NCBI RefSeq assembly: GCF_031085175.1
Contig: NZ_JAVHUY010000059.1
Location: 1-64,000, forward strand
Origin: Phytohabitans maris
Lineage (GTDB): Bacteria > Actinomycetota > Actinomycetes > Mycobacteriales > Micromonosporaceae
Length of the DNA stretch: 64,000 bases
Reading direction: 5' to 3'
The translations under genes were made by a program, and so were the position numbers. The notes under the pieces were generated by a model. It saw nothing but the letters and a program-made list of their open reading frames with translations, searched no databases and had not been told where the DNA came from. Positions 8,754 to 18,343 of this stretch are shown here, piece after piece (position 1 is the first letter of the stretch; every line of letters begins with the position of its first letter).

Positions 8754-9209
8754 TCAGCTCACCGCTTTCCGGACGAGCGCGCCGATCCGCTCCTCCACGG
8801 CGGGGGTCAGCGCGGTCAGCGCGAAGGCGGTCGGCCACATGTCGCCGTCGTCGAGGTGGGCGTCCTCGTTGAAGCCGAACGTCGCGTACCTCGACTTGAA
8901 CTTCGCCGCGTTCTGGAAGAAGCAGACGACCTTGCCGTCCCTGGCGTACGCCGGCATCCCGTACCAGAGCTTCGGCGAGAGGTCCGGCGCGTTGGCCTTG
9001 ACGACGGCGTGGAGCCGCGCCGCCATGCTGCGGTCCGGCTCCGCCATCTCGGCGATCTTCGCGAGCACGTCGCTCTCCGCGTCCGTCTTGCCCCTACGCG
9101 CCGACTTCACCTCCTTGGCCCGCTCCTTCATGGCGGCCCGTTCCTCGGCGGTGAACCCCTCGGTCGTGCCGTCAGCGGCGGCGCGCTTGGCGGTCCTGGT
9201 CTCCTTCAT
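8754..9209 (-). CDS. DUF1801 family protein (YdhG/iron-chaperone-like fold)
   Basis: 151 residues; the ATG at 9209 follows GAAGGGAACCGCG. The N-terminal about 70 residues are charged ([15 protein letters not shown]-like). The rest carries the DUF1801 pattern: [36 protein letters not shown] and [18 protein letters not shown]. Related proteins include YdhG and Fra-like iron chaperones, but the function of this group is mostly unproven. It is a single gene between kdpD and an LtrA gene on the same strand, with gaps too wide for certain co-transcription. Confidence 0.75.
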   Translation of the reverse strand: MKETRTAKRAAADGTTEGFTAEERAAMKERAKEVKSARRGKTDAESDVLAKIAEMAEPDRSMAARLHAVVKANAPDLSPKLWYGMPAYARDGKVVCFFQNAAKFKSRYATFGFNEDAHLDDGDMWPTAFALTALTPAVEERIGALVRKAVS

Positions 9210-9311
9210 CGCGGTTCCCTTCAGCCGTCGGTCCCAACGGGTTGATCCTGATGCTAGGAAGGGGCGGAGGGCGGCGGCTTCTTGAAACCTGACCGGGTGG
9301 AGATCGGCCAG

Positions 9312-10493
9312 TCACTCTTCTTCGAGTACCGGCTCGTGGATCCATCGGGCAAATCGCTTGCTGATCCTGGGCAACTGGACGACCGCGAGGACCGCCGTCG
9401 CCGCCACGCCGGTGAGGATCGGCGGGAGTACTCCAGCCAGTGGAGTAATCGCCAGCAGTCCGATCAGCGCGATCTCCCGGGATGGCGACAGTCGGCTCAG
9501 GACGAGCCGGCCGAACAGGATCCGGCCGAGCATGAACAGCGCGGGGCCAACGACGATGACCGCCGTCCAGAACCCGTGCGTGCGTTCGAGGGGGTGCCGG
9601 ATGATCAGATCTATGCCGACCGAGGTGATCACGATGCCCAGCAACATGAGCAGGTGGAAATCGACCGCCAGCCGGGCGACGCGTACCTTGTTGCCGCTCT
9701 CGGCGATCATTTCGGCCAGTCGCTGACCGGCGACCCGAAAGTAGCTCTGGAACAGCAGCGTCGTATACAGAAAGGTCAGTACGATCGTCGCGCCGCGCAG
9801 CGGCGTCGAGGGCGTGTCGAGCCACGCGGCGCCCATGGTGAGGAACGCGTCGCCCAGACCCATGAGCAGGAGCTGGCGGTACCGTTCGGCGAGGTGTTCA
9901 CCGCCAACCTGCCACAGTCCCCGGCGCCCGCCCAGCAGTGGCACAGGCCGGCGGGCCCCGATGCTCTCGTAGTCGACGACGATCCCGACGGTCCACAGCC
10001 ACAACTGCCACCCGCCGTGCAACGCGGCGCCGACGAACCACAGGGGCGCGCTGACCAGCGGCCACAGCAGCATCCGCAGCGACGGGAGGTTCAGCGCCTT
10101 GCCGCGCCCGACGACCAGCACCGCGATATTGCGGATGAGGTGTACTCCCACGTAAGCGGCGGCGAATATCATCCCGTGCCCGTCGAACGCGCCCTGGATC
10201 GCGACCGCCATAACGATCACACCGAAGGTGAGGACGGTAACCAGCAGCTGGAGAGCCGGATCTTCGGAGTCGTACATGTCGGTGACCCACGTGACCACCG
10301 TCCATATCCACCAGAGGGCCGCGGTCGTCACCACCGTCTCGAACAGGCCCCGCCAGGACAGATGGTTCGCCAAGTGGTGCGACAACTGGGACAGGACCAA
10401 CACGAACGCGAGGTCGAAGAACAGTTCCAATACCGTGGCGCGGTTCAACCCGGCTCCGCCGCGCGGCCACGGCTGGGTGTCTCCTCCCGCCAT
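9312..10493 (-). CDS. Low temperature requirement protein A (LtrA) family membrane protein
   Basis: 393 residues from ATG 10493 (MAGGDTQPWPRGGAG); upstream GTG 10532 and TTG 10535 are possible, and none has a clear ribosome site. The family signature is at the start: LNRATVLELFFDLAFVLVLSQLSHH, then about ten membrane helices (for example ALWWIWTVVTWVTDMYDSEDP and GVIVMAVAIQGAFDGHG). LtrA was named from a Listeria cold-growth mutant; its biochemical role is unknown. Confidence 0.85.
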   Translation of the reverse strand: MAGGDTQPWPRGGAGLNRATVLELFFDLAFVLVLSQLSHHLANHLSWRGLFETVVTTAALWWIWTVVTWVTDMYDSEDPALQLLVTVLTFGVIVMAVAIQGAFDGHGMIFAAAYVGVHLIRNIAVLVVGRGKALNLPSLRMLLWPLVSAPLWFVGAALHGGWQLWLWTVGIVVDYESIGARRPVPLLGGRRGLWQVGGEHLAERYRQLLLMGLGDAFLTMGAAWLDTPSTPLRGATIVLTFLYTTLLFQSYFRVAGQRLAEMIAESGNKVRVARLAVDFHLLMLLGIVITSVGIDLIIRHPLERTHGFWTAVIVVGPALFMLGRILFGRLVLSRLSPSREIALIGLLAITPLAGVLPPILTGVAATAVLAVVQLPRISKRFARWIHEPVLEEE

Positions 10494-10606
10494 CCGCCGG
10501 TAGTACCACCAGGCAATCCGGTCAAACGCCACCAAGCCCGACGAACGCGGCCGTCGGTGCGCGCGTCAGGTATGCGGCTTTCGGCGCCGCCACCGCGGTG
10601 GCCCCG

Positions 10607-11656
10607 TTACTGCATCGCGGTCTGGACCGGATGCCCGAACGAGCGCGGACAGTAGAAGATCCACAGTGAGTAGCCGCGGCCGATCTCCACGGCCGTCGGG
10701 TCGCGCGGGCCGTGCAGCGCCATGAACTCCGGCTCCTCGGCGTCCTCGACCGGGCGCCAGCTGCCGGTGCCGCCGTCCCACTCGCCGCTCGCCGCGGTCA
10801 GCAGGAGCTCCATCGGGGCGCCGCACTCCTCGCAGTCCACCGGGTACGGGTCGGTGAGGTGCCAGGAGGCGAAGCCGCCGAGCTTCCAGCCGGGCGCGAT
10901 CGACAGGTCGTACTGGTAGGCGCCGGAGAAGCGTTCCTCGACCTCGTCGGCGAGGGCCTCCGGGAGCAGGTCGCCGTACCGGTACTCGACCACCCGCTCG
11001 GGGTGCACCACGCACGGCTCGGGCAGGTAGTTGCCGTCGACGGCCACCGGTTCGGGCGGGGTGTCGAGCGTGGTCGTGACGTCGGCCGCGCGGCGCCAGC
11101 GGGCGGTGACGCGCGGGCAGTACTCGCGGTCGGCGTGGTCGAGCGGGCACCACAGCGCCTGGAGCAGGTCGGCGCCGTCCGGGCCGATGAATCCGGGCGT
11201 GTCCCGCCGGTACAGCTGGGCGACCGGCACCATCGCGACCGGTTTCCCGTCCAGGCCGGCCGCCGGCTCCAGGGCCTCGACCTCGGCCCGCTCCGCCTCG
11301 GTGATCCGCAGCCGTTCGCCACGGGGCGTGCGCGCCCAGGCCGCGCCGAGGACGGCACGGCGCCGCCGTACCGCCGCCGGGGGCGACAGCTCGCCCAGGT
11401 CGTCGTGCGGGTCGTCGCAGTGCGGCCACGGCTCGCCCGCCGGCCAGCGCAGCGGCCCGCCGATCGAGCTCTCCGCAGCGGTCGGCGCGCCCGGGCGCGG
11501 GTGCAGGCGGGTGGTCGGGCGGGCGTGCGCGGCCAGCGCGGGAACGAGCGACGCCACGTCGACCGGGCGGGGTGGGGTTGTCCGGACCACGGACCAGATC
11601 AAACCACGGCTCCGGCGGGTGGACGGCTGGGGGCGTCGGGCAAAACTCTCCGCCAT
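10607..11656 (-). CDS. DUF1963-like (YwqG-type) conserved protein
   Basis: Up to 349 residues. The first about 22 residues are Arg-rich and atypical, and a GTG at 11590 could be the true start. Recognisable stretches are SSIGGPLRWPAGEPWPHC, MVPVAQLYRRDTPGF, DLLQALWCPLDHAD, GWKLGGFASWHLTDPYP and a CEECG pair of cysteines that could bind metal. These fit the DUF1963/YwqG-like proteins common in actinobacteria, with no established function. Confidence 0.65.
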   Translation of the reverse strand: MAESFARRPQPSTRRSRGLIWSVVRTTPPRPVDVASLVPALAAHARPTTRLHPRPGAPTAAESSIGGPLRWPAGEPWPHCDDPHDDLGELSPPAAVRRRRAVLGAAWARTPRGERLRITEAERAEVEALEPAAGLDGKPVAMVPVAQLYRRDTPGFIGPDGADLLQALWCPLDHADREYCPRVTARWRRAADVTTTLDTPPEPVAVDGNYLPEPCVVHPERVVEYRYGDLLPEALADEVEERFSGAYQYDLSIAPGWKLGGFASWHLTDPYPVDCEECGAPMELLLTAASGEWDGGTGSWRPVEDAEEPEFMALHGPRDPTAVEIGRGYSLWIFYCPRSFGHPVQTAMQ

Positions 11657-11736
11657 TGAGGTGGAAACCGGACGGCGGACGCTTGGTCGCGGTCCGGAGC
11701 CAGGCCACCCCGAGGGCGGCCAGGGTGGTCGCGGCC

Positions 11737-11768
11737 CGGAAAGCAGTTCGGAAAGCAGTTCGGAAGCC
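11737..11768. repeat. Short tandem repeat (GGAAAGCAGTTC unit)
   Basis: Two perfect 12-bp copies plus a partial third in the gap between two - strand genes. Nothing else is seen in this 126-bp interval. Confidence 0.6.
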
Positions 11769-11782
11769 GTTAGGAAACCTGC

Positions 11783-12064
11783 CTATTCCGGGGGCAGGAA
11801 AGGGTGCGCCGCGACCGCGCCGGAAAGGGCGCGGCGCAGGAGGCTGGCCGAGCCGTCGGTGAGGTGCCCGTAGGTGACCACGCCCCGCTCGCCGTCACGC
11901 TCGACGGCGATTCTCCGCTCCGCCAGCGCGACCGGGCCGCCCACGATCGCGGCGATGGTGGACTGGAATTCCTGCCAGGTCAGGAGGCCGTCGATGGCGG
12001 CCAGCGGGCCATCGGTCTGGACCCGCACGCCGAGCCTCTCGACGAACAATATGCCCTGCGACAT
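11783..12064 (-). CDS. Small conserved hypothetical protein
   Basis: 93 residues, ATG at 12064 after GGGGCGGCG. The protein (MSQGILFVERLGVRVQTDGP, LAAIDGLLTWQEFQSTIAAI, ending PFLPPE) is soluble with no motif I recognise. Codon periodicity is typical of the genome, which supports a real gene. Its upstream region contains a 22-bp direct repeat that may regulate it or the divergent mannanase. Confidence 0.55.
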   Translation of the reverse strand: MSQGILFVERLGVRVQTDGPLAAIDGLLTWQEFQSTIAAIVGGPVALAERRIAVERDGERGVVTYGHLTDGSASLLRRALSGAVAAHPFLPPE

Positions 12065-12099
12065 CGCCGCCCCGCGATCGCGCCGACTGTTCCTTCACC

Positions 12100-12142
12100 G
12101 AACGTGAACCAAGAGCATTCGAACGTGAAACCAAGTGCATTC
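12100..12142. repeat. Tandem direct repeat in a divergent promoter region (possible operator)
   Basis: GAACGTGAACCAAGAGCATTC (12100-12120) is followed directly by GAACGTGAAACCAAGTGCATTC, so two 21/22-bp units differ at two places. It lies 36 bp from one start and about 190 bp from the other. Tandem units of two helical turns suit a dimeric or cooperative regulator. Confidence 0.5.
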
Positions 12143-12335
12143 GAGTGCCGACAGCCGAAATCTATCGATCTTCCGGGCGGCGGGCAACGAGCAAATCCGT
12201 TGGCCGCCGGGGGGCCGTTGCGCGCCGCGAGCGCATTGACCTACGCTGATTGCCGCTGTGAGCCGGGCAGAGATCAGCGGGTCCTTCGCGGATCCTTCCT
12301 GCCCCGGGCTCCGGGGCCTTCCCCTGAGGTAGGTC

Positions 12336-13673
12336 ATGAAAAGACAGCTCACCGTCCTCGGCGTCGCCCTGGTGGCCGCCGCGGCATCCGTCCTGATGTT
12401 CGTGCGGCCGGCGGACGCGGCCGTGGGCCTGCACGTCAGCGGCACGAACATCGTCGAGGCGAACGGACAGCGGTTCGTGATGCGGGGGGTCAACCACCCG
12501 CACGTCTGGTTCACCGGCCAGACGAGCTCGTTCGCGAACATCAAGGCGCTCGGCGCCAACACGGTGCGCGTTGTGCTGGGCAGCGGCAAGCGTTGGGGTC
12601 CCTCCACCGATGTCGCCAACGTGATCAGCCTGTGCAAGCAGAACCGGATGATCTGCGTCCTGGAGGTGCACGACACCACCGGGTACGGCGAGGAGGGCGC
12701 GGCCGCCAGCCTCGACGAGGCGGTCGACTACTGGATCAGCCAGAAGAGCGCGCTGGCCGGCCAGGAGAACTACGTCGTGATCAACATCGGCAACGAGCCG
12801 ATCGGCAACACGAACGCGGCACAGTGGACGGCCGCCACCACGGCCGCGATCCAGAAGATGCGCGCCAACGGCTTCGAGCACCTGCTGATGGTCGACGCCC
12901 CGAACTGGGGCCAGGACTGGCAGTACGTCATGCGGGACAACGCGCAGACGATCCTGGACGCCGATTCCCAGCACAACACCGTGCTCTCCATCCACATGTA
13001 CGCGGTGTTCAACACGGCCGCGAGCATCACCGACTACCTCGACCGGTTCCAGGCGAACGGGTGGCCGCTGGTCGTCGGCGAGTTCGGCTGGCGGTTCAAC
13101 TCCGGCGAGGTGGACCACGACACGATCCTGGCCGAGGCGCAGGCCCGCGGCATCGGGTACCTCGGCTGGTCGTGGAGCGGCAACAGCGACCCGATCCTCG
13201 ACATGGCCACCAACTTCGACCCCGGCCAGCTCACCACGTGGGGGCAGCGGATCTTCAACGGCGCCGACGGCATCAAGGCGACCGCGAAGCAGGCGACGAT
13301 CTTCGGGGACGCCCCGCCCACCACCACACCACCGGTGACCACGCCGCCGGTCACCACCCCGCCGCCCGGGGCGAAGGCCTGCACGGCCGTGTACTCCCTG
13401 GCGGGTCAGTGGCCGGGCGGCTTCCAGGGTGACGTGCGGGTCACCGCCGGCGGCAGCGCGATCAGCGGCTGGACCGTCACCCTCACCTTCCCGAACGGGC
13501 AGGGCGTCACCCAGGCCTGGAACGCGACCGTGACCACCAGCGGCGCCACCGCGACCGCCCGCAACGTCGGCTACAACGGCGCCCTCGGCGCGGGAGCCAG
13601 CACCACCTTCGGCTTCCTCGGCTCGTGGAACGGCGGCAACGGCGCGCCCACCCTCACCTGCGCGGCCACCTAG
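12336..13673 (+). CDS. Secreted GH5 (subfamily 8-like) endo-beta-1,4-mannanase with C-terminal CBM2
   Basis: 445 residues; ATG preceded by GAGGTAGG. Residues 1-28 are a Sec signal ending ADAA. The GH5 catalytic domain (30-325) has ANTVRVVLGSGKRWG, CVLEVHDTTGYGEEGAAASL, acid/base E154 in INIGNEPIG and nucleophile E249 in VVGEFGW; this wording is typical of GH5_8 mannanases. A Pro/Thr linker (TTTPPVTTPPVTTPP) leads to a CBM2 (348-445, CTAVYSLAGQWPGGFQGDV to TLTCAAT) for cellulose binding. It hydrolyses mannan outside the cell. A hairpin element follows 16 bp after the stop. Confidence 0.9.
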   Translation: MKRQLTVLGVALVAAAASVLMFVRPADAAVGLHVSGTNIVEANGQRFVMRGVNHPHVWFTGQTSSFANIKALGANTVRVVLGSGKRWGPSTDVANVISLCKQNRMICVLEVHDTTGYGEEGAAASLDEAVDYWISQKSALAGQENYVVINIGNEPIGNTNAAQWTAATTAAIQKMRANGFEHLLMVDAPNWGQDWQYVMRDNAQTILDADSQHNTVLSIHMYAVFNTAASITDYLDRFQANGWPLVVGEFGWRFNSGEVDHDTILAEAQARGIGYLGWSWSGNSDPILDMATNFDPGQLTTWGQRIFNGADGIKATAKQATIFGDAPPTTTPPVTTPPVTTPPPGAKACTAVYSLAGQWPGGFQGDVRVTAGGSAISGWTVTLTFPNGQGVTQAWNATVTTSGATATARNVGYNGALGAGASTTFGFLGSWNGGNGAPTLTCAAT

Positions 13674-13688
13674 CGCCGCGACGGGCTG

Positions 13689-13740
13689 TGATCGAAGCTC
13701 CCGTCAAGCCGTTGGAAGGACTTGACGGGAGCTTCGACCA
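13689..13740 (+). terminator. Palindromic hairpin element, copy 1
   Basis: TGATCGAAGCTCCCGTCAAG pairs with CTTGACGGGAGCTTCGACCA (one mismatch) around a 12-nt loop. It starts 16 bp after the mannanase stop. A second copy lies at 14404-14457. Confidence 0.7.
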
Positions 13741-13833
13741 CGGACGTTGGCGGGCATCACGGACGGGCCGGCGCCCGCCGCGTGCCTGCTCAACCCGGCC
13801 TCGCCCGGTGCGCGGCCCGCCTAGTCTGGATCC

Positions 13834-14388
13834 ATGGCGGAATGGCGGGAGCGGTACTACCACTACAGCACCCGGTTCTACCGGCCGGACCGGCTCGCCC
13901 CGCCGCTGAGCTGGATCGGCGACGAGCGCGTGGCGGTCGGCGGCCTGCCGCTCGCCACCGCCCTCCCCGGCCTGCCCGCGCAGGGCGTCACCCACGTGGT
14001 CAACTGCCGGTCCCGGGCGCAGATCCTGCTGTCGCAGGAACTCGCGGCCGAGCGGGCGGTCTTCGGGCCGGGCCGGGTGGTGCACGTGCCGCTGCTCGAC
14101 TTCGGCCAGCGCCAGCGGCCGCGGCTCTGGTCGGCCGCCGCCCACTTCGCCGCCGGCGTGCTCGACCGCGACCCCGACGCGCGCGTGCTCATCCACTGCC
14201 ACCAGGGGCGCCGCCGCTCGGTGATGCTGGCCTACGCGGTACTGCGCCTGCGCGGCCACTCCGCCACCGGCGCCGCCGACCTGATCACCGGCCACCGCGC
14301 CGAGGCGGTGATGGTCGAGGCGTACGCGCGTAGCGTCGAGGGCTGGCTCGCCGCCGGCGGCCTCCCGCTCGGATCACTGCGCGTCTAG
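13834..14388 (+). CDS. Dual-specificity/tyrosine phosphatase family protein
   Basis: 184 residues. The P-loop signature HCxxGxxRS is present as HCHQGRRRS (about residue 128), with a possible general-acid Asp in VPLLDFGQ. The start WRERYYHYSTRFYRPDRL and a WIGDERVAVGG motif fit actinobacterial DSP-like phosphatases. No signal or membrane helix, so it is cytoplasmic; substrates unknown. A TAGTCT box 6 nt before the ATG implies a leaderless mRNA. Hairpin copies flank the gene. Confidence 0.82.
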   Translation: MAEWRERYYHYSTRFYRPDRLAPPLSWIGDERVAVGGLPLATALPGLPAQGVTHVVNCRSRAQILLSQELAAERAVFGPGRVVHVPLLDFGQRQRPRLWSAAAHFAAGVLDRDPDARVLIHCHQGRRRSVMLAYAVLRLRGHSATGAADLITGHRAEAVMVEAYARSVEGWLAAGGLPLGSLRV

Positions 14389-14403
14389 AGACCTCGCACG
14401 GCC

Positions 14404-14457
14404 GTGATCGAAGCTCCCCTCATGTCGCTAGAACGACGTGAGGGGAGCTTCGATCAC
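14404..14457 (+). terminator. Palindromic hairpin element, copy 2
   Basis: A 24-bp stem (14404-14427 with 14434-14457, loop CTAGAA) has a single G-T pair. It shares the core GTGATCGAAGCTCCC with copy 1. A G/C difference in the stem is matched by the opposite change in the other arm. It begins 16 bp after the phosphatase stop. Confidence 0.7.
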
Positions 14458-14541
14458 AGACCATCGCCCGGGCCAGCGGGCGAGATCCGGAAACGCGGAC
14501 GCCGGCGGCGGCCGGCCGCCGCGGCACGGTACGGTGACGCG

Positions 14542-14631
14542 GTGATCTCGCGCAGCGCCTACCGCCAGTGGATCACGCCTGACCTCCCGCTCTACGGCCT
14601 CGACCACGAGCGCGGCGACTTCGCTCCCTGA
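14542..14631 (+). CDS. Possible leaderless 29-residue ORF (or 5' remnant)
   Basis: GTG at 14542 with TACGGT exactly 6 nt upstream, the same arrangement as the Dyp peroxidase start at 63079. It encodes MISRSAYRQWITPDLPLYGL and nine more residues. No family is recognised. It could be a genuine miniprotein or the promoter plus first codons of a deleted gene. Confidence 0.3.
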   Translation: MISRSAYRQWITPDLPLYGLDHERGDFAP

Positions 14632-14694
14632 GCGGCCCGGCCGTCTCCGGCCCTCCGCCGCCGTCCAGTCGCCAGAAACGCGGGAGCGTTCGTC

Positions 14695-15903
14695 ATGTCC
14701 GACTCAGGGGTCCTCGCCGTGCTGCGCGCCGCCCAGGTGGCCCGCGTGCTCGCCGCCAGCACCGTCGGCCGTATCCCCCTCGCCTCCGCACCGGTCGCGC
14801 TGCTGCTCTTCGCCCGGGAACGCTGGTCGATCGGGGTCGCCGGGCTGCTCGTCGCCGCGTACACGATCGGGCTGGCCGGCGGTGGTCCGATGCTCGCCCG
14901 GGTCGCCGACCGGTGGCGCCAGCCGCCGGTGATGCTGGCCGGGGTGGCGGTCTCGACCTCGGCGTTCCTCGCGCTCGCCGCGGGCGGCCCGCCGCTCGGC
15001 GTGGCGGTGCCGGCGGCGCTGCTGGCCGGGGCGGGCGCCCCACCGTTCGAGTCCGGGCTTCGGGTGCTCTGGCGGGACCTGCTGCCGCGGTCCCGGGTGC
15101 ACACCGCGTACTCGCTGGACATCGCCGTCCAGGAGCTGATCTTCATCGTCGGCCCGCTGGTGTCGGTCGCGGCGATCGGGGCGGGTGGCCCGGCCGCCGG
15201 CCTGTATGCGACCGCGGCGCTGCAGCTGGCCGGTACCGCCTGGTTCGTCTCCGCGCCCGCGGTGCGGGCGTGGCGCGGCGTGGCCGCCGAACGGCACTGG
15301 GCCGGCCCGCTCCGCTCCACCCCGCTGCGCCTGCTGCTGGTCGCGACCGTGCTGGTCGGCGCCGGCGTCGGCTCGCTGCCGGTCGCGGTGACCCGGCTGG
15401 CGGAGGAGGCCGGCGACCGCTCGTGGGCCGGCTGGCTGCTCGCCGCCCAGGCGACCGGCGCGCTGGCCGGCGGGCTCGCCAACACCAGGCTCAAGCTCCC
15501 GGAACGGCACGCGCCGTGGATCGCCGCCGGGCTGGCCGCCGGGTACCTGCCGCTGCTGCTCGCCGCCGCTCCCCCGGTGATGCTGCCGCTCGCGGTGCTC
15601 AGCGGGCTGGCGCTGCCGGCGCTGCTGACCGCCACGTTCGTCGCGGTGGACCGGATCGCGCCGAGCGGCACGGCGGCGGAGGCGTTCGCCTGGGTGGCGA
15701 CCGCGTTCACCAGCGGGGCGGCCCTCGGCGCCGCGCTCGACGGCGCCATCCTGGAGCGGACCGCGAGCGTCGCCGCCGGCTTCGCGCTGGCCCCGGTGGT
15801 GATCGCGGCGAGCGCCGCCCTCTACCGGCCGCTGGCCCGCCGCCTCCCCGCCCCGGAGCCCGGCCCGGCCCGGTCCGCGCCGGGTGTCACACCCTCGCCC
15901 TAG
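14695..15903 (+). CDS. MFS transporter
   Basis: 402 residues with twelve predicted membrane helices and no signal peptide. The loop after helix 2 reads GPMLARVADRWRQPPVM, a degenerate version of the MFS motif A (GxLaDrxGrr). The start ATG follows GGGAG. Related proteins are drug or metabolite exporters of unproven substrate. Its stop codon TAG is also the first half of the TAGGGT -10-like box of the following VOC gene. Confidence 0.82.
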   Translation: MSDSGVLAVLRAAQVARVLAASTVGRIPLASAPVALLLFARERWSIGVAGLLVAAYTIGLAGGGPMLARVADRWRQPPVMLAGVAVSTSAFLALAAGGPPLGVAVPAALLAGAGAPPFESGLRVLWRDLLPRSRVHTAYSLDIAVQELIFIVGPLVSVAAIGAGGPAAGLYATAALQLAGTAWFVSAPAVRAWRGVAAERHWAGPLRSTPLRLLLVATVLVGAGVGSLPVAVTRLAEEAGDRSWAGWLLAAQATGALAGGLANTRLKLPERHAPWIAAGLAAGYLPLLLAAAPPVMLPLAVLSGLALPALLTATFVAVDRIAPSGTAAEAFAWVATAFTSGAALGAALDGAILERTASVAAGFALAPVVIAASAALYRPLARRLPAPEPGPARSAPGVTPSP

Positions 15904-15912
15904 GGTGAGGTC

Positions 15913-16284
15913 ATGGACTGGAAGATCGAGCTCATCCCGGTCCCGGTCACCGACGTCGACCGGGCGAAGGACTTCTACGTCAAGGTGGGCTTCCACGCCG
16001 ACCACGACCACAAGGTGCGCGAGGGCCTGCGTTTCGTGCAGCTCACGCCGCCCGGTTCGGCCTGCTCCATCGTGCTCGGCGAGGGCATCACCGACAAGAC
16101 GCCCGGCACCCAGGAGATCCAGGTCGTGGTCGCCGACGCCGCGGCGGCCCGCGAGCGGCTGCTGGAGGTGGGCGTGGCGGCGAGCGACGTCGACCCGCAG
16201 CCGTGGGGCGACTTCGTCTACTTCCGCGACCCCGACGGCAACAGCTGGGCGCTGCAGGCGATCGCCTCCCGCCCGAACGGCTGA
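15913..16284 (+). CDS. VOC (glyoxalase/bleomycin resistance) family protein
   Basis: 123 residues covering one VOC module with paired beta-alpha-beta-beta-beta units: ELIPVPVTDVDRAKDFYVKV, then VYFRDPDGNSWALQ at the end. Candidate metal ligands include H30-H32 area residues and the final Glu/Gln strand, but ligand identity is uncertain. The start ATG has both GAGG and a TAGGGT box 6 nt upstream. Confidence 0.85.
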   Translation: MDWKIELIPVPVTDVDRAKDFYVKVGFHADHDHKVREGLRFVQLTPPGSACSIVLGEGITDKTPGTQEIQVVVADAAAARERLLEVGVAASDVDPQPWGDFVYFRDPDGNSWALQAIASRPNG

Positions 16285-16427
16285 TCCTCCCCCGCGACGG
16301 CGGCCCGCTCCTCCGCGCGCGGCAGCGGCATCGCCACCGGGTCGGCGAAGCGGCCGGGCACGATCCGCCCGTGCGCGACCGCCCGTCCCTGCCACACCAG
16401 CACCGCCGTGCGGCTCGCCTCAGGCAT
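16218..16427 (-). pseudogene. N-terminal remnant of an LCM-type SAM methyltransferase
   Basis: ATG 16427 encodes MPEASRTAVLVWQGRAVAHG then RIVPGRFADPVAM. This is the characteristic beginning of actinobacterial leucine-carboxyl-type O-methyltransferases. After about 42 residues the similarity stops and the frame runs out at 16218 inside the VOC gene. The ATG overlaps the stop of the upstream hydrolase by 8 nt, so the intact gene was once translationally coupled to it. The SAM-binding core is missing. Confidence 0.65.
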
Positions 16428-17193
16428 CGCGGCCCGGCGGGAAGTCGGCGTGGAGGAAGTCGAGCAGCAGCGGGTTGAACGCCTCGGGCCGTTCCAGGCT
16501 GGGCAGGTGCCCGGCCCAGTCGAGCGCGATGTGGCGGGCGCGGGGCAGGCGGCCGGCGAGCGTGGCCGCGATCCGGGTGAAGTCGGGCAGGTCGTGCGCG
16601 CCGGAGACCAGCAGCGTCGGCGCGGTGATCGCGGAGGCGTCGAACTCCACCCGGATCGGCTCGGCCCCGGCGTCGCCGGCGAGCTGCGTCTCGAACGCGT
16701 GGCGCTGCATCTCCCGCACCTCGGCTCGGGCCGGCTCGCCGGCGTACGGGCCGAGCCAGGTGGTCACGTTGAGCTCGGTGGCCCCGCCGACGTCGCCCGC
16801 CGCGAGCAGTGCCTCCTCCCGCTCGCCGAACGCGCGCAGCTCGGCCCCCGGCTCGTGCCCGCCCAGCGCGGTGCTGACCAGCATCAGCGCGCCCACCCGT
16901 CCGGGCCAGCGGGCCGCGACCTCCTGCCCGACCCGGCCGCCACCGGACGCGGCGACCACCGCCACCCGCTCGGCGCCGAGGAGGTCGAGCAGGTCGAGCA
17001 CGTCCCGCGCGTCGCTGTACGGCCCGTCCGGCACCGGGGTCTCGCCGAAGCCCCGGAAGTCGGCGCGGACCGCCCGGTATCCGGCGTCGACCAGGGCCGG
17101 CACCTGGGGATCCCACATCCGCCGGTCGCAGACGGTGGAGTGCAGCAGGACGACGGTGGGGCCGTCGCCGGCCACGTCATGCGCGATAGTCAT
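16420..17193 (-). CDS. Alpha/beta hydrolase
   Basis: 257 residues from ATG 17193 (MTIAHDVAGDGPTVVLLHST). Oxyanion-hole HS/HG region, then the nucleophile elbow G-x-S-G-G as VVAASGGGRVGQE (Ser about 91), acid in VSGAHDLPDF, and the His in LDWAGHLPSLERP. It is soluble and of unknown substrate; esterase, C-C hydrolase or perhydrolase are all possible. Just upstream is a perfect palindrome GGCCTAG-ACA-CTAGGCC (17195-17211) overlapping the likely -10, a candidate operator. Confidence 0.85.
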   Translation of the reverse strand: MTIAHDVAGDGPTVVLLHSTVCDRRMWDPQVPALVDAGYRAVRADFRGFGETPVPDGPYSDARDVLDLLDLLGAERVAVVAASGGGRVGQEVAARWPGRVGALMLVSTALGGHEPGAELRAFGEREEALLAAGDVGGATELNVTTWLGPYAGEPARAEVREMQRHAFETQLAGDAGAEPIRVEFDASAITAPTLLVSGAHDLPDFTRIAATLAGRLPRARHIALDWAGHLPSLERPEAFNPLLLDFLHADFPPGRDA

Positions 17194-17194
17194 C

Positions 17195-17211
17195 GGCCTA
17201 GACACTAGGCC
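17195..17211. promoter_or_regulatory. Perfect palindrome at the hydrolase start (candidate operator)
   Basis: GGCCTAG ACA CTAGGCC has 7-bp arms and a 3-bp centre, one base before the hydrolase ATG and overlapping a TAGTGT -10-like hexamer on the reverse strand. A repressor here would block initiation directly. Confidence 0.45.
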
Positions 17212-17272
17212 AGCTACATCTCCGGCGCGGTCACCGGCGGCAAGCCGATCCTCTGACCGCCGGCCGCCCGGG

Positions 17273-18339
<1,067 letters not shown>

Positions 18340-18343
<4 letters not shown>

